64,000 bases of DNA from Thalassospira mesophila (GCF_002115755.1 NZ_JFKA01000007.1:124001-188000), one strand, 5' to 3'; counted from the stretch's first letter, positions 46,749-56,147 are shown. Notes: a model not told the origin generated them from the letters alone. Program-made: numbers and translations.

Positions 46749-46780
46749 AAAAGGTCAGGCTTAACAGCCTGGCCTTTTTC
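46749..46780 (+). terminator. Terminator of tRNA-His
   Basis: AAAAGGTCAGGC pairs with GCCTGGCCTTTTT around TTAACA, followed directly by the T-run. It starts 6 bases after the CCA. Confidence 0.85.
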
Positions 46781-46926
46781 GTTTTGCGGCCCTTTCGGGC
46801 GTTAAAATGCGATGCAAACCGATGTTTGCAATTCCCAATAATTGGCTGATCTGGTACTCAGCACCTGCACGCATCAGGCTTGGTTGCCGCTTTGCGCGCT
46901 TGTTTGCTTGTTTTTGGAGGTCCCCC

Positions 46927-47973
46927 ATGTCACCTAGCCGCATTACCATCCAACGTCCTGATGACTGGCACCTGCATTTGCGCGATGGCGACATGCTGCG
47001 CGCCGTTCTGCCTGAAACCAGTGCGCATTTCGGGCGCGCCATTATCATGCCAAATCTGGTGCCGCCGGTTTTGACCCGTGCCGATGCCATTGCGTATCGC
47101 AACCGTATTGTCGAGGCGGTACCCGCCAGCCACAATTTTACCCCGCTTATGACGCTGTATCTGACCGAAGGAACCGATCCCGACGATGTCGAGGCGGCTT
47201 ACCGCGATGGTACCATCAGCGCGCTAAAGCTGTATCCCGCCGGGGCCACCACCAATTCGGCCAGTGGTGTGCGTGATTTTGAAAAAGCCATGCCAGTACT
47301 TGAACGCATGGCAAAGCTGGGCATTCCGCTGTGTGTGCACGGTGAAGTCACCGACGCCGATATAGATATTTTCGACCGCGAAGCTGTGTTTATTGATCGT
47401 ATTCTGGCTCCACTGCGCAAGCGCCTGCCCGAATTGCGCATCATCATGGAGCATATCACCACCCAGGACGGTGTTGATTTTGTGAAGTCGAACGACACAA
47501 ATTTTGCCGCGACCATCACAACCCATCATTTGATCATTAACCGCAATGCGATTTTGGTGGGCGGTATTCACCCGCATTATTACTGCCTGCCGGTGGCCAA
47601 GCGCGAAAAACACCGCCTAGCCCTGCGGGCAGCGGCAACATCGGGCGATGCGCGTTTCTTCCTGGGCACCGATTCGGCCCCGCATACCGATGCGCGCAAG
47701 GAAAGCCCGTGTGGCTGTGCCGGTATTTTTACCGCCAACAATACGGTCCAGTTGCTGGCCCATGTGTTTGAAGAAGAAAACGCGCTCGACAAGCTCGAAG
47801 CTTTTGCCTCGCTTAATGGTCCGGCTTTTTATGGCTTGCCGGTGAATGAAGCGACCATCACCCTTGAAAAGCGCGAAGATCCGGCCAGTTTTGCCGACAA
47901 GATTGACACGGCAGAAGGCCTGGTAACGGTATTTGATCCCGGATATCGGGTATATTGGCATTACGCCGATTGA
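46927..47973 (+). CDS. pyrC: Dihydroorotase
   Basis: Zinc amidohydrolase closing carbamoyl-aspartate to dihydroorotate in pyrimidine synthesis. The 348 residues equal the length of E. coli PyrC. Metal-binding motifs are [11 protein letters not shown] near 11-21, the carbamylated-lysine region [14 protein letters not shown], the CVHGE and MEHITT histidines and the LGTDSAPH aspartate. GGAGG lies before the ATG at 46927; an in-frame extension upstream is unconserved. It follows tRNA-His and ends in its own terminator. Confidence 0.96.
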   Translation: MSPSRITIQRPDDWHLHLRDGDMLRAVLPETSAHFGRAIIMPNLVPPVLTRADAIAYRNRIVEAVPASHNFTPLMTLYLTEGTDPDDVEAAYRDGTISALKLYPAGATTNSASGVRDFEKAMPVLERMAKLGIPLCVHGEVTDADIDIFDREAVFIDRILAPLRKRLPELRIIMEHITTQDGVDFVKSNDTNFAATITTHHLIINRNAILVGGIHPHYYCLPVAKREKHRLALRAAATSGDARFFLGTDSAPHTDARKESPCGCAGIFTANNTVQLLAHVFEEENALDKLEAFASLNGPAFYGLPVNEATITLEKREDPASFADKIDTAEGLVTVFDPGYRVYWHYAD

Positions 47974-48041
47974 TCTTGTCGCGATATTTACCGTGACGGC
48001 GACAGCGCAGTTTTCGCATTAAGGCCGATAGAATAATGATC

Positions 48042-48076
48042 AAACCCCGCTATCAACATGATGGCGGGGTTTTGTT
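48042..48076 (+). terminator. Terminator of pyrC
   Basis: AAACCCCGC pairs with GCGGGGTTT around a 13-base loop, followed by TTGTTTG. It lies about 70 bases after the pyrC stop. Confidence 0.65.
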
Positions 48077-48172
48077 TGCCGGGCGGGTTGCGACGACGGG
48101 CGCATGAGGGCAAACCCGGCATCCGATACCGGTAAACAGCAAGTCGTTATTGCGGTGGAAAAAGACTGGATA

Positions 48173-49057
48173 TTACGAGGTGATGTTAAGGCTGGCTTCG
48201 CGCTGGGCGGTGGTGGTGATGGCAGTTTTTTGATAGGACTTGCTGGCAATAGCGGAGTCTAGCGCCATCATGTGGCTAATCGCACCAGAGGCCCCCTGTG
48301 CGGCGGAAAAATCGGCGGCGGATGTGCCGATGGACGCGGCACTGCCGATAGCGGCCTGATTGGCGATGGCCTGAAGGCCGGTCAGACCGCCAAGCGGCTG
48401 AATGGCCACATGTCCGCCCTCGGCATACAGCCTTCCATCCGGGCCGACCGCATATTGATAGCTGATCATGCCGGCATTGGCGCCGGCAAGGGCTTTGTGG
48501 CTGTTTTCTTCGGCGCGAACGGTGGCGTCCCTGTCTTGCAGGCGGCGCACCTGGTCTTGTGCGCCCGCGCTCAATGTTTCGGGCGCGCCATCCGGGGCAT
48601 TTGTTTGCGATGTGCTGGCAGACGTGCTGGTATCTGTGTCCACGGTGCTGTCGGGTAAATCGATTGTGGTGGTGCCTCCCCCGGGCAGGCTGCGCGGGTC
48701 AACCTGTTGTACCACCGTCACCGTCGCGGCTGAAATGGCCGGGGCAGGGCGCGCCGGTGCGGGTGAAGCCGATGGTGCGGGCGCTGAAGCAGTTTGATCG
48801 GTCGTGTTGGTTGCGCCAACGCGTGATCCGGCATTTTGCGACGGGCCGGAACTGGCCGCAGGCAATTGCTTGCTGGCGGGGCTGGTGATGGGCACAAGCG
48901 AAACAGCCGCCATGCGGCGCGGCAACAAACCACCCTGGGAGGCCCCTCCGCTGGAGGCCCCCTGGCTATCGGCGCGGGCAAGACCGTTCATGGCGATGAC
49001 TTCGCCAATCTTTCCGCCGCTACCCGGTATGGTTTGAATACTGCCGATTGCTATCAT
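48173..49057 (-). CDS. SprA-family putative metalloprotease with degenerate HExxH
   Basis: A 294-residue protein of the SprA-related/CatA group (PF12118-like). The conserved part, residues 165-230, reads VRRLQDRDATVRAEENSH, then GMISYQYAVGPDGRLYAEGG. The N-terminal half is Ala/Ser/Pro/Thr-rich and disordered. Canonical members have RAHEQAH-type HExxH; here the first histidine is replaced (EENSH, 183-187), which should remove zinc coordination. It may be a non-catalytic member. No signal peptide is seen. It is convergent with pyrC and has no clear partner. Confidence 0.78.
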   Translation of the reverse strand: MIAIGSIQTIPGSGGKIGEVIAMNGLARADSQGASSGGASQGGLLPRRMAAVSLVPITSPASKQLPAASSGPSQNAGSRVGATNTTDQTASAPAPSASPAPARPAPAISAATVTVVQQVDPRSLPGGGTTTIDLPDSTVDTDTSTSASTSQTNAPDGAPETLSAGAQDQVRRLQDRDATVRAEENSHKALAGANAGMISYQYAVGPDGRLYAEGGHVAIQPLGGLTGLQAIANQAAIGSAASIGTSAADFSAAQGASGAISHMMALDSAIASKSYQKTAITTTAQREASLNITS

Positions 49058-49452
49058 AACCGAAAGTATACCGAAATCGGCGGTTGATGCCAGTTTTTGT
49101 CAATGCGTATCAATGCGCATGCTGAAATAGTTTAATTATCGTCGTGAAAAACAGCTTCGCAGCATAATGCCGCTTGTTTTAGCCGCAAAATTCGCTGAAG
49201 GCCGGGGTTTTGTCCTTAGTAAAACGACGCAGGCAGGTCCCGGCGCTGCCATCTTCTCCACAAGGGGACACGGGCTGTGTTATCGAGTCTGCTTGTGGCG
49301 GCGGGGGAAGCACAAATCATCTGCGGTCTGATGCCTGTTGTTTCGGTATCAGACCGGTTAACTTGTGTACTTTATATATTGCGTCATCATACAGGTCTGG
49401 CGATGGCCAGCGTGATGTGGTGGCGGGATGCGCCCAATGGGAAAATTCGCTG
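49058..49452. other. 395-bp region between SprA-like gene and small Fur-box gene
   Basis: No convincing gene is visible on either strand; short open frames are unconserved and without ribosome-binding sites. It contains the promoter region of the SprA-like gene (right of 49058) and the 3' side of the small gene. No terminator with a good T-tract is evident. Confidence 0.4.
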
Positions 49453-49686
49453 TTACGCCGCTGTCTTTGGTGCGATCACGGGCGCGGACGGATGCGTCCA
49501 GGCCTGGGGCAGGGCAGATTGATGACGTTTGGGCGGACGAACAGCCCTGAAATCACGTGCTGTCGCCACCTCGGCCAGCGTTTTGCGCACGTCTTTTTCG
49601 GTAATGCCGTCATAGGCCATGAGGGTCCGTACAATCGGGTCTGCCAACATTTCATCAATGCTCAGTTCGTGATCGACATAGCTCAT
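49453..49686 (-). CDS. Small hypothetical protein behind a Fur box
   Basis: A 77-residue soluble protein: acidic helical start (HELSIDEMLADPIVRTLMAY), then DGITEKDVRKTLAEVATA, and a proline-rich C-terminal tail. I do not recognise a named family, and it is not HemP. A strong Fur box (49733-49747) lies 47 bases upstream of its ATG, so it is likely induced by iron starvation. The ribosome-binding site (AAGAAG) is modest. It could be a small regulatory or partner protein of iron metabolism; this is inference. Confidence 0.6.
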   Translation of the reverse strand: MSYVDHELSIDEMLADPIVRTLMAYDGITEKDVRKTLAEVATARDFRAVRPPKRHQSALPQAWTHPSAPVIAPKTAA

Positions 49687-49732
49687 CTTCTTGCTCGCTC
49701 TGTTTTTCGTTCTGTTTCCAGACTAACGCAAT

Positions 49733-49747
49733 TGACAATCATTATCA
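49733..49747 (-). promoter_or_regulatory. Fur box upstream of the 77-aa gene
   Basis: TGACAATCATTATCA matches the 7-1-7 Fur consensus (TGATAAT-N-ATTATCA) at all but one position. It lies in the 306-bp gap between the small gene (leftward) and the EamA gene (rightward, starting 49993, about 245 bases away), and fits the small gene much better. The rest of that gap holds no visible gene. Confidence 0.75.
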
Positions 49748-49992
49748 ACAACGCGATTGCGCGTCTGTCCCTGCTTGTTTGTCAGGGTTGTGCCGGGCCG
49801 TGATTTACAGCGTTTGGTGTTGTTTGCCGGGGTCGGCTTCGTTGTTGGTTGTATAGCGCGATATGTGTTTCTATTTTGTTGATCTTTCTCAAGATAATCG
49901 GTAACGCAAAGTTCCAGAAAATGTTCCGGGCAGGCTGATGTCTGGAACGACGCCATATGCACCAAAGATTATGGCGATAATAGGCGGGAAAC

Positions 49993-50919
49993 ATGACACG
50001 TCCGGGTCGGCTTGATTACTTTTTGTTGATATTGCTAGCCCTGATGTGGGGCAGTTCATTTTCCTTTATCAAACTGGGCGTTCATGCCTATTCACCGCTG
50101 GTGGTGGCCGCCGGGCGCATCACGCTTGGAGCCATTGTTTTATGGCTGATTGTGGTTCTGCGCAAAAGCGGCCTTCCCAAGGGGCGAGGCGCCTGGGTGT
50201 CGGCATTTTTGTGCGGTATTTTAGGTAATGCAGTGCCGTTTTTCCTGATCAGCATGGGGGAAACCCGGATAAATGCCGGGTTGGCGGCTATTTTGATGTC
50301 AGTCGTGCCGCTGACGACGGTTATCCTGGGGCATTTTGTGACCCGGGATGAAAAACTGACAGCGGGCAAGGTTGCGGGCATTGTTTTGGGGACATGCGGG
50401 GTGATTGTGCTGGTTGGCCCTGAAACCCTGAGCGGGCTTGGCGGCGATTTGCCCTATCAGCTTGCTGTTCTGGTGGCGGCCATTTGTTATGCGGTGTCAT
50501 CGCTGATTGCGCGTAACCTGCGTGATCAGCCCCGTGCCGGGTCGGCGGCGGTTATTTTAACCTTTGCCGCATTGTCCATTGCCCCCGTTGCCGTGCTGGT
50601 GGACCAGCCATGGACCATGACATGGTCGGCGACAGGGGCGTTGTCGATTATCTATTTGGGGCTGGTGCCAACCGGGCTTGCCATGTTTTTACTGTTATTA
50701 ATGGTGGCGCGCGCCGGGGCCGGGTTTGTTGCCTTTAATAATTATCTTGTGCCAGCCGTCGGTGTTCTGGTCAGTCTGGTTGTTTTGGGCGAAATTCCTG
50801 CACCCAGTACACTTCTGGCGATGGTGATCATTCTGGCGGGTATTGCGGTGGCCAATATCGGCTTTAGCTGGCGAAAAAAGGCGGTGCAAATTACGTCGGT
50901 TGCGCCGAAAAAGGACTGA
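49993..50919 (+). CDS. EamA-family (DMT superfamily) transporter
   Basis: A 308-residue inner-membrane protein with ten hydrophobic segments in two EamA repeats (DYFLLILLALMWGSSFSFIK at the start; LAVLVAAICYAVSSLIARNL opening the second half). A C-terminal basic tail follows. It is the fourth EamA transporter of the window and, like the one at 23007, has no regulator beside it. The substrate is unknown; the family exports metabolites and amino acids. Confidence 0.85.
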   Translation: MTRPGRLDYFLLILLALMWGSSFSFIKLGVHAYSPLVVAAGRITLGAIVLWLIVVLRKSGLPKGRGAWVSAFLCGILGNAVPFFLISMGETRINAGLAAILMSVVPLTTVILGHFVTRDEKLTAGKVAGIVLGTCGVIVLVGPETLSGLGGDLPYQLAVLVAAICYAVSSLIARNLRDQPRAGSAAVILTFAALSIAPVAVLVDQPWTMTWSATGALSIIYLGLVPTGLAMFLLLLMVARAGAGFVAFNNYLVPAVGVLVSLVVLGEIPAPSTLLAMVIILAGIAVANIGFSWRKKAVQITSVAPKKD

Positions 50920-51075
50920 AAACCCCACCTGTCGCAATTTGCCTTAAAAGGTGCTGCGTCATATGTTGTTTGTGCGCGGCAAACCTGATACTTTCCGCCC
51001 TCAATGGCTTGCTATGCAGATGCATGGGGGCCGCATTGATTCTTTTTTGATTAAGCGTTTAAGAGGTTACGGCCT

Positions 51076-53919
51076 TTGTCCTCCGAAGTGTCAAGCACAG
51101 CCAACCGCGATATTTTCCCGGTTTCCATCGAAAGCGAAATGCGCCGCAGTTATCTTGATTACGCGATGAGCGTAATCGTCAGCCGCGCGCTGCCCGATGT
51201 TCGTGACGGGTTGAAACCTGTTCATCGTCGTATTCTTTATGCCATGCATGAAAACGGCTTTGACTGGAACAAACCGTTTCGCAAATCGGCGCGTGTCGTC
51301 GGGGACGTGATGGGTAAATATCACCCGCATGGCGATAGTGCGATTTACGATGCCATGGTCCGTATGGCGCAGCATTTTTCCATGCGCCTGCAACAAATTG
51401 ACGGGCAGGGTAACTTTGGCTCGATGGATGGCGATAAAGCCGCCGCCATGCGTTACACCGAAGCCCGTCTGGCCAAGGCCGCCCACTTCCTGCTTGATGA
51501 TATCGACAAGGATACCATCGATTTCAAGGCCAACTATGACGAAACCACCAAGGAGCCGTCGGTATTGCCGGCGCGCTATCCCAATATGCTGGTCAACGGG
51601 GCTGGCGGTATTGCGGTGGGCATGGCAACCAACATTCCGCCCCATAACCTTGGCGAAGTGATTGATGGCTGCATGGCGGTCATTGATAACCCCGATATTA
51701 CGGTTGAAGGGCTGATGGAATTTGTCGCCGGGCCGGATTTTCCGACCGGTGGGCTTATTTTGGGCCGTGCGGGTATTCATTCGGCATTTCGCACCGGGCG
51801 CGGCTCGGTTGTGATGCGCGCCCGTACCCATTTCGAAGAAATTCGTGCCAATCGCGAAGCCATTATTGTGACCGAAGTTCCCTATCAGGTGAACAAGGCG
51901 ACATTGATGGAAAAAATCGCCGATCTGGTGCGCGACAAAAAGCTGGAAGGCATTTCCGACCTTCGCGATGAGTCGGACCGTTCCGGTGTGCGCATGGTGA
52001 TCGAGCTTAAACGCGATGCGGTTGCCGAAGTTGTGCTCAACCAGTTGTTCCGCTTTACCGCGTTGCAGACATCGTTTGGCGTTAACATGCTGGCCCTGAA
52101 CCGGGGCAAGCCGGAACTGATGAACCTGAAAGAAATCATTCAGGCATTTGTCGAATTCCGCGAAGAAGTTATTACCCGCCGGACCATCCATTTGCTGAAA
52201 AAGGCGCGTGATCGCGCCCATGTGGTGGTGGGTCTGGGGATTGCGGTTGCCAATATTGACGAAGTCATTCGTCTGGTCCGGGCCGCAGCCGACCCGACGA
52301 TTGCCCGTGAACAACTGATGGCCAAAAGCTGGCCAGCTGGCGATATTGTTCCGTTGATCGAACTGATTGCCGATCCGCATCAGGTGGGTGCAGAAGACGG
52401 CAATTATCGACTGTCTGAAGCCCAGGCGCGGGCGATTCTCGAGCTGCGCTTGCATCGCCTGACCGGCCTGGAACGCGACAAAATTGCGGCCGAACTGACC
52501 GAGCTTGGCGAGAAAATCAAAGATTTCCTTGATATTTTGGGGTCACGTGAACGCAAGCTGACGATCCTGAAAGACGAACTGACGGAAATGCGCAATGAAT
52601 TTGCTGATCCGCGCCGTTCAGAAATCATCGAAGGCGACTTTGAACACGATATTGAAGACCTGATCGCGCGCGAAGACATGGTGGTGACGGTATCGCATAC
52701 CGGTTACATCCAGCGTGTGCCGTTATCGACCTATCGTGCCCAGCGCCGTGGCGGCAAGGGCCGTTCGGGCATGGCAACCCGCCAGGAAGATTTTGTTTCC
52801 AAGCTGTTTGTTGCCAACACCCATACCCCGGTGCTGTTTTTCAGCTCGCTCGGTATGGTCTATAAAATGAAGGTCTGGCGCTTGCCGCTGGGAACGCCGC
52901 AATCGCGTGGCAAGGCGCTGGTTAATTTGCTGCCTTTGTCGGAAGGTGAACATATCACCACGGTTCTGCCGTTGCCCGACGAGGAAGAATGGCCAAACCT
53001 GCACATCATGTTTGCCACATCGACCGGTAATGTGCGGCGTAACAGCCTGGCTGACTTTGTGAATGTGAAGTCAAACGGCAAAATCGCCATGAAGCTGGAA
53101 GAAGATCGTGGCGACAGCCTGATCGCGGTTCAGACCTGCACCGATGAAGACGACATTTTCCTGACCACCCGTCAGGGCAAGTGCATTCGTTTCCGTGTTG
53201 CTGACGTGCGTGTGTTTACCGGCCGTAATTCGGTAGGTGTGCGCGGTATTCGTTTGGCAGATGGCGACGATGTTATTGCAATGTCGGTGCTGTGGGGATC
53301 TCATGCCAGCATGGAAGAACGCAGTGAATATCTGTCAATCGCCAGCAAGCTGCGTCGGGAAGAACTCGGTGTTGATGATGCGTTGCCGCTCGAAGTGCTG
53401 ACACAGGAACGCTATGACGAATTGCTTTCAGGTGATCAGCTTATTTTGTCGGTGACGGAAAACGGCTATGGCAAACGGACATCTGCCTATGAATACCGGG
53501 TGACCGGGCGTGGCGGACAGGGTTTTGCCAATATCGATATGTCTGAACGTAACGGTCTGGTCGCGGCCTCGTTCGTGATCGAGGAAGGCGACGAGTTGAT
53601 GATGGTCACCAATGGTGGCAAGGTCATTCGGATGCCAACCCACGACATTCGCATTGCCGGTCGGAAAACACAGGGTGTTACCCTGTTCCGCACCGCCGAA
53701 GACGAACAGGTCGTTGCTGTTGAACGCCTTAGCAACCTTGGCGACGCAGCCGAGGATGACGAAGAAGGTGTTGACGGCGAAACTGTGATTGATGCTGGCG
53801 ACGGCGTTATTCAGTCCGACGTCGATGCTGACGCTGTTGCGGATGCCGAAATCGTGGATGGGGTTGTTGTTGAAGGCACCCTTGATGACGACGACACCGA
53901 TGGTTCAACGAACGGGTAA
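51076..53919 (+). CDS. gyrA: DNA gyrase subunit A
   Basis: ATP-dependent type II topoisomerase subunit that cuts and rejoins DNA to add negative supercoils. The 947-residue protein has catalytic Tyr127 ([11 protein letters not shown]; Tyr122 in E. coli), the quinolone-resistance region [10 protein letters not shown] with Ser88 and Asp92 (E. coli 83 and 87), the wild-type, sensitive-type residues, and the GyrA-box QRRGGKG in the DNA-wrapping C-terminal domain. An acidic tail of about 60 residues (rich in Asp and Glu) ends it. The start is TTG with AGAGG about 10 bases upstream; the conserved N-terminus [19 protein letters not shown] begins just after it, so it is well supported. Confidence 0.97.
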   Translation: MSSEVSSTANRDIFPVSIESEMRRSYLDYAMSVIVSRALPDVRDGLKPVHRRILYAMHENGFDWNKPFRKSARVVGDVMGKYHPHGDSAIYDAMVRMAQHFSMRLQQIDGQGNFGSMDGDKAAAMRYTEARLAKAAHFLLDDIDKDTIDFKANYDETTKEPSVLPARYPNMLVNGAGGIAVGMATNIPPHNLGEVIDGCMAVIDNPDITVEGLMEFVAGPDFPTGGLILGRAGIHSAFRTGRGSVVMRARTHFEEIRANREAIIVTEVPYQVNKATLMEKIADLVRDKKLEGISDLRDESDRSGVRMVIELKRDAVAEVVLNQLFRFTALQTSFGVNMLALNRGKPELMNLKEIIQAFVEFREEVITRRTIHLLKKARDRAHVVVGLGIAVANIDEVIRLVRAAADPTIAREQLMAKSWPAGDIVPLIELIADPHQVGAEDGNYRLSEAQARAILELRLHRLTGLERDKIAAELTELGEKIKDFLDILGSRERKLTILKDELTEMRNEFADPRRSEIIEGDFEHDIEDLIAREDMVVTVSHTGYIQRVPLSTYRAQRRGGKGRSGMATRQEDFVSKLFVANTHTPVLFFSSLGMVYKMKVWRLPLGTPQSRGKALVNLLPLSEGEHITTVLPLPDEEEWPNLHIMFATSTGNVRRNSLADFVNVKSNGKIAMKLEEDRGDSLIAVQTCTDEDDIFLTTRQGKCIRFRVADVRVFTGRNSVGVRGIRLADGDDVIAMSVLWGSHASMEERSEYLSIASKLRREELGVDDALPLEVLTQERYDELLSGDQLILSVTENGYGKRTSAYEYRVTGRGGQGFANIDMSERNGLVAASFVIEEGDELMMVTNGGKVIRMPTHDIRIAGRKTQGVTLFRTAEDEQVVAVERLSNLGDAAEDDEEGVDGETVIDAGDGVIQSDVDADAVADAEIVDGVVVEGTLDDDDTDGSTNG

Positions 53920-53933
53920 CGGAAAAGGGACCG

Positions 53934-54461
53934 ATGGCACACACGACAATCGATCCTAATCGTGTCGGGATTTATCCCGGCACGTTCGACCCGGTTACCC
54001 AGGGCCATATGGATATTATACGTCGGGCCACCCGCATTGTTGACCGCCTGATCGTGGGCGTTGCTGTTAATGCGGGGAAAGGGCCGATGTTTTCGGTCGA
54101 GGAGCGCTGTGAACTGGTGCGCGAATCCTTGAAAGCAGCGGGGGGCGAAGTTGCCGCCCGCACCGAGGTTAAACCCTTTGGGTCGCTTTTGATGCATTTT
54201 GCCCAGGAAAATCAGTCCTCTGTTATCGTGCGTGGTTTGCGTGCGGTTTCGGATTTTGAATATGAGTTTCAGATGGCAGGCATGAATGCGCGCCTGGCAC
54301 CCGATATTGAAACCGTGTTTCTGATGGCGTCGGACAAACAACAGTTTGTCTCGTCGCGTTTTGTCAAGGAAATTGCCCGGTTGGGTGGTTCCGTAACCGA
54401 ATTTGTGCCAGCCAATGTCTTGCGCGCCTTGCAGACAAAGCTGGCGCAAGAAAAAGAATAG
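53934..54461 (+). CDS. coaD: Phosphopantetheine adenylyltransferase
   Basis: Penultimate step of coenzyme A synthesis: joins ATP and 4'-phosphopantetheine to make dephospho-CoA. The 175-residue protein shows the nucleotidyltransferase motif GIYPGTFDPVTQGHMDII near residue 12-29, RGLRAVSDFEYEFQMAGMN and the SSRFVKEIA motif near 141-149. It starts 14 bases after gyrA and is followed by the cyclophilin gene 13 bases later, so the three probably form one transcript, a common alphaproteobacterial order. Confidence 0.97.
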   Translation: MAHTTIDPNRVGIYPGTFDPVTQGHMDIIRRATRIVDRLIVGVAVNAGKGPMFSVEERCELVRESLKAAGGEVAARTEVKPFGSLLMHFAQENQSSVIVRGLRAVSDFEYEFQMAGMNARLAPDIETVFLMASDKQQFVSSRFVKEIARLGGSVTEFVPANVLRALQTKLAQEKE

Positions 54462-54474
54462 GTTGCATAAGATC

Positions 54475-55059
54475 ATGCGTCTGCTTCGTTTTCTTTCTCT
54501 TGTTATTCTTTCTTTGGGAATCTTTACCATGTCGAACGGTGGAATCGGCGCAGCACACGCACAAACGACGGATGCGGCCGCGCTTGACCCTGAAAACACC
54601 CTGTATCTTGATCTTAAGGACGGTCGCGTCGTTATTCAGATGCGCCCGGACCTGGCACCGAAAACCGTTGCCCGGATTAAGGAACTGGTGCGTAGCGGGT
54701 TTTACGATGGGCTGGTTTTCCATCGGGTGATCGAAGGCTTTATGGCCCAGACCGGCGATCCCAAAGGGGATGGCACCGGTGGATCAGGCCAAAAGCTGCC
54801 TGCGGAATTTTCCGATGCCCATCATGGGCGCGGAACGGTTTCGATGGCACGTTCGTCCGACCCGAACAGTGCTGATTCGCAATTTTTCATCTGCTTTGCC
54901 GATGCCCCGCACCTTGATGGTCAATATACCATCTGGGGTCAGGTGGTTTCGGGGATGGAATATGTTGATAACATCAAAAAGGGTGCGCCCTGGGCCAATG
55001 GCCGCGTAGCGGACCCCGACAAGATTGTTAAAATGCAAATTGCAGCCGACGCACAATAA
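54475..55059 (+). CDS. Periplasmic cyclophilin-type peptidyl-prolyl isomerase
   Basis: Catalyses proline cis-trans isomerisation for folding of exported proteins. The 194-residue protein starts with a signal peptide (hydrophobic FLSLVILSLGIF, cleavage likely after AHA near residue 32) and has the cyclophilin active-site motifs FHRVIEGFMAQTGDP and DSQFFICFADAPHLDG. The ATG at 54475 gives a normal signal peptide; an in-frame start upstream would place extra charged residues before it. It ends the gyrA-coaD transcript at the terminator 55089-55125. Confidence 0.93.
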   Translation: MRLLRFLSLVILSLGIFTMSNGGIGAAHAQTTDAAALDPENTLYLDLKDGRVVIQMRPDLAPKTVARIKELVRSGFYDGLVFHRVIEGFMAQTGDPKGDGTGGSGQKLPAEFSDAHHGRGTVSMARSSDPNSADSQFFICFADAPHLDGQYTIWGQVVSGMEYVDNIKKGAPWANGRVADPDKIVKMQIAADAQ

Positions 55060-55088
55060 ACGCGAATTTGTCTGGTCAAATTCAATCG

Positions 55089-55125
55089 AAAACCGCCTCG
55101 TTTGGGGCGGTTTTCTGCTTTTTGG
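55089..55125 (+). terminator. Terminator of the gyrA-coaD-cyclophilin transcript
   Basis: AAAACCGCC and GGCGGTTTT form a 9-bp stem, followed by CTGCTTTTTGGG. Confidence 0.75.
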
Positions 55126-55177
55126 GCTTAAATTTCAGCTATTGTGAAAAAACTGTCAGAAAACCGCAAATGAAAGG

Positions 55178-55206
55178 TTGACCGGGTGGGGGCATCGCTT
55201 TAAAAC
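55178..55206 (+). promoter_or_regulatory. Promoter of tRNA-Lys copy 1
   Basis: TTGACC and TAAAAC are separated by 17 bases; the tRNA starts 18 bases after the -10 box. The spacer differs from that of copies 2 and 3, which suggests this is the original promoter. Confidence 0.75.
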
Positions 55207-55223
55207 GCCGTTCAACACGTTGT

Positions 55224-55299
55224 GGGCCCGTAGCTCAGTTGGTAGAGCAACTGACTTTTAATCAGTTGGCCACAGGTTCGAATCCTGTCGGGCTCACCA
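55224..55299 (+). tRNA. tRNA-Lys (anticodon TTT), copy 1
   Basis: A 76-base cloverleaf with encoded CCA. Anticodon stem ACTGA/TCAGT encloses loop CTTTTAA, so the anticodon is TTT. It decodes AAA and AAG and is a substrate of MnmA. Confidence 0.96.
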
Positions 55300-55300
55300 A

Positions 55301-55340
55301 TAAACCCCTGAAACCTTCCGGTTTCGGGGGTTTATTTTTT
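55301..55340 (+). terminator. Terminator of tRNA-Lys copy 1
   Basis: TAAACCCCTGAAACC pairs with GGTTTCGGGGGTTTA around a TTCC loop, followed by TTTTTT. Confidence 0.9.
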
Positions 55341-55424
55341 CCGCCATTCTGCTTTGTTTTCCCGACATTCGGTGGCGTTGAAAAACGATATTTTCCCAAA
55401 TTGGAATTTTCTGAAAATCAGGGC

Positions 55425-55453
55425 TTGACCCATCGCTGATCCCGCTTTAAAAC
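55425..55453 (+). promoter_or_regulatory. Promoter of tRNA-Lys copy 2
   Basis: TTGACC-17-TAAAAC, with the tRNA starting 19 bases downstream. The spacer between the boxes differs from copy 1 but is identical to copy 3. Confidence 0.75.
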
Positions 55454-55471
55454 GCCGCTCACCAACACGTT

Positions 55472-55547
55472 GGGCCCGTAGCTCAGTTGGTAGAGCAACT
55501 GACTTTTAATCAGTTGGCCACAGGTTCGAATCCTGTCGGGCTCACCA
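55472..55547 (+). tRNA. tRNA-Lys (anticodon TTT), copy 2
   Basis: Identical in sequence to copy 1, including the CCA end; 248 bases downstream. Confidence 0.96.
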
Positions 55548-55548
55548 A

Positions 55549-55588
55549 TAAACCCCTGAAACCTTCCGGTTTCGGGGGTTTATTTTTT
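55549..55588 (+). terminator. Terminator of tRNA-Lys copy 2
   Basis: Same hairpin and T-tract as after copy 1. Confidence 0.9.
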
Positions 55589-55672
55589 CCGCCATTCTGC
55601 TTTGTTTTCCCGACATTCGGTGGCGTTGAAAAACGATATTTTCCCAAATTGGAATTTTCTGAAAATCAGGGC

Positions 55673-55701
55673 TTGACCCATCGCTGATCCCGCTTTAAAA
55701 C
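55673..55701 (+). promoter_or_regulatory. Promoter of tRNA-Lys copy 3
   Basis: TTGACC-17-TAAAAC, identical to the copy 2 promoter. Confidence 0.75.
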
Positions 55702-55719
55702 GCCGCTCACCAACACGTT

Positions 55720-55795
55720 GGGCCCGTAGCTCAGTTGGTAGAGCAACTGACTTTTAATCAGTTGGCCACAGGTTCGAATCCTGTCGGGCTCACCA
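55720..55795 (+). tRNA. tRNA-Lys (anticodon TTT), copy 3
   Basis: Identical to the other two copies, including the CCA end. Confidence 0.96.
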
Positions 55796-55796
55796 A

Positions 55797-55837
55797 TAAA
55801 CCCCTGAAACCTTTTGGTTTCGGGGGTTTATTTTTTT
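55797..55837 (+). terminator. Terminator of tRNA-Lys copy 3
   Basis: Same stem as the other two but with a TTTT loop instead of TTCC, followed by a longer T-run. The sequence after it is unrelated to the repeat. Confidence 0.9.
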
Positions 55838-56147
55838 CGGGCGTTTTATCGTGCCATTTGGGGCTGTGCGGATACCCGTGCTGCCGTGTTTTCTGGTCCG
55901 CGTTGATATAACGCCGTATGCAGACAGGCGCTGTGCCCCAACCATTTCCCGCCCCTTTGTTCTGCCTTGTTGCATTCTGTGCGGGCGTTTGAATGTCGGG
56001 GCACTTGCCGGTTAGGCCGGAATTTTCACAAACCCGTTCTTCAGTCGACGCCAGCTTTTGGGACCGGACGCATGGCAGGTTGCAAACCTTGCGATGGTGC
56101 GTTGCAAAAAAAGGGGCGGGTCTGCTATGGTTTTCGAACAGTTAAGA
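55838..56147. other. Intergenic region upstream of the exb-tonB promoter (310 bp)
   Basis: I find no gene in this stretch; short frames on both strands lack ribosome-binding sites and family resemblance. It leads into the Fur-controlled promoter of exbB. Confidence 0.45.

Larger units (their letters stand above)
55224..55833 (+). repeat. Tandem array of three 248-bp tRNA-Lys units
   Basis: Units start at 55224, 55472 and 55720, a constant 248 bases apart. Units 1 and 2 look identical over their full length, including the tRNA, terminator, a spacer of about 85 bases and the promoter of the next copy. The third unit stays identical through the tRNA, then shows CC-to-TT change in the terminator loop and diverges from about 55838. 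This is recent tandem duplication; each copy has its own promoter and terminator. Confidence 0.93.

Noticed and set aside
46664..46849. 61-aa frame covering tRNA-His
   Set aside because: This is the well-known false protein read from a tRNA gene.
51091..52455. Long minus-strand frame opposite gyrA
   Set aside because: It is an antisense shadow of the highly conserved GyrA coding sequence and has no recognisable domains.
55239..55439. Repeated 66-aa frame over the tRNA-Lys units
   Set aside because: The frame starts inside the tRNA and runs through the terminator and next promoter; it repeats only because the DNA unit is duplicated.
55224..55833. CRISPR-like array
   Set aside because: The repeats are tRNA-Lys genes of 76 bases within identical 248-bp units; spacers are identical, not variable, and no cas genes are present.
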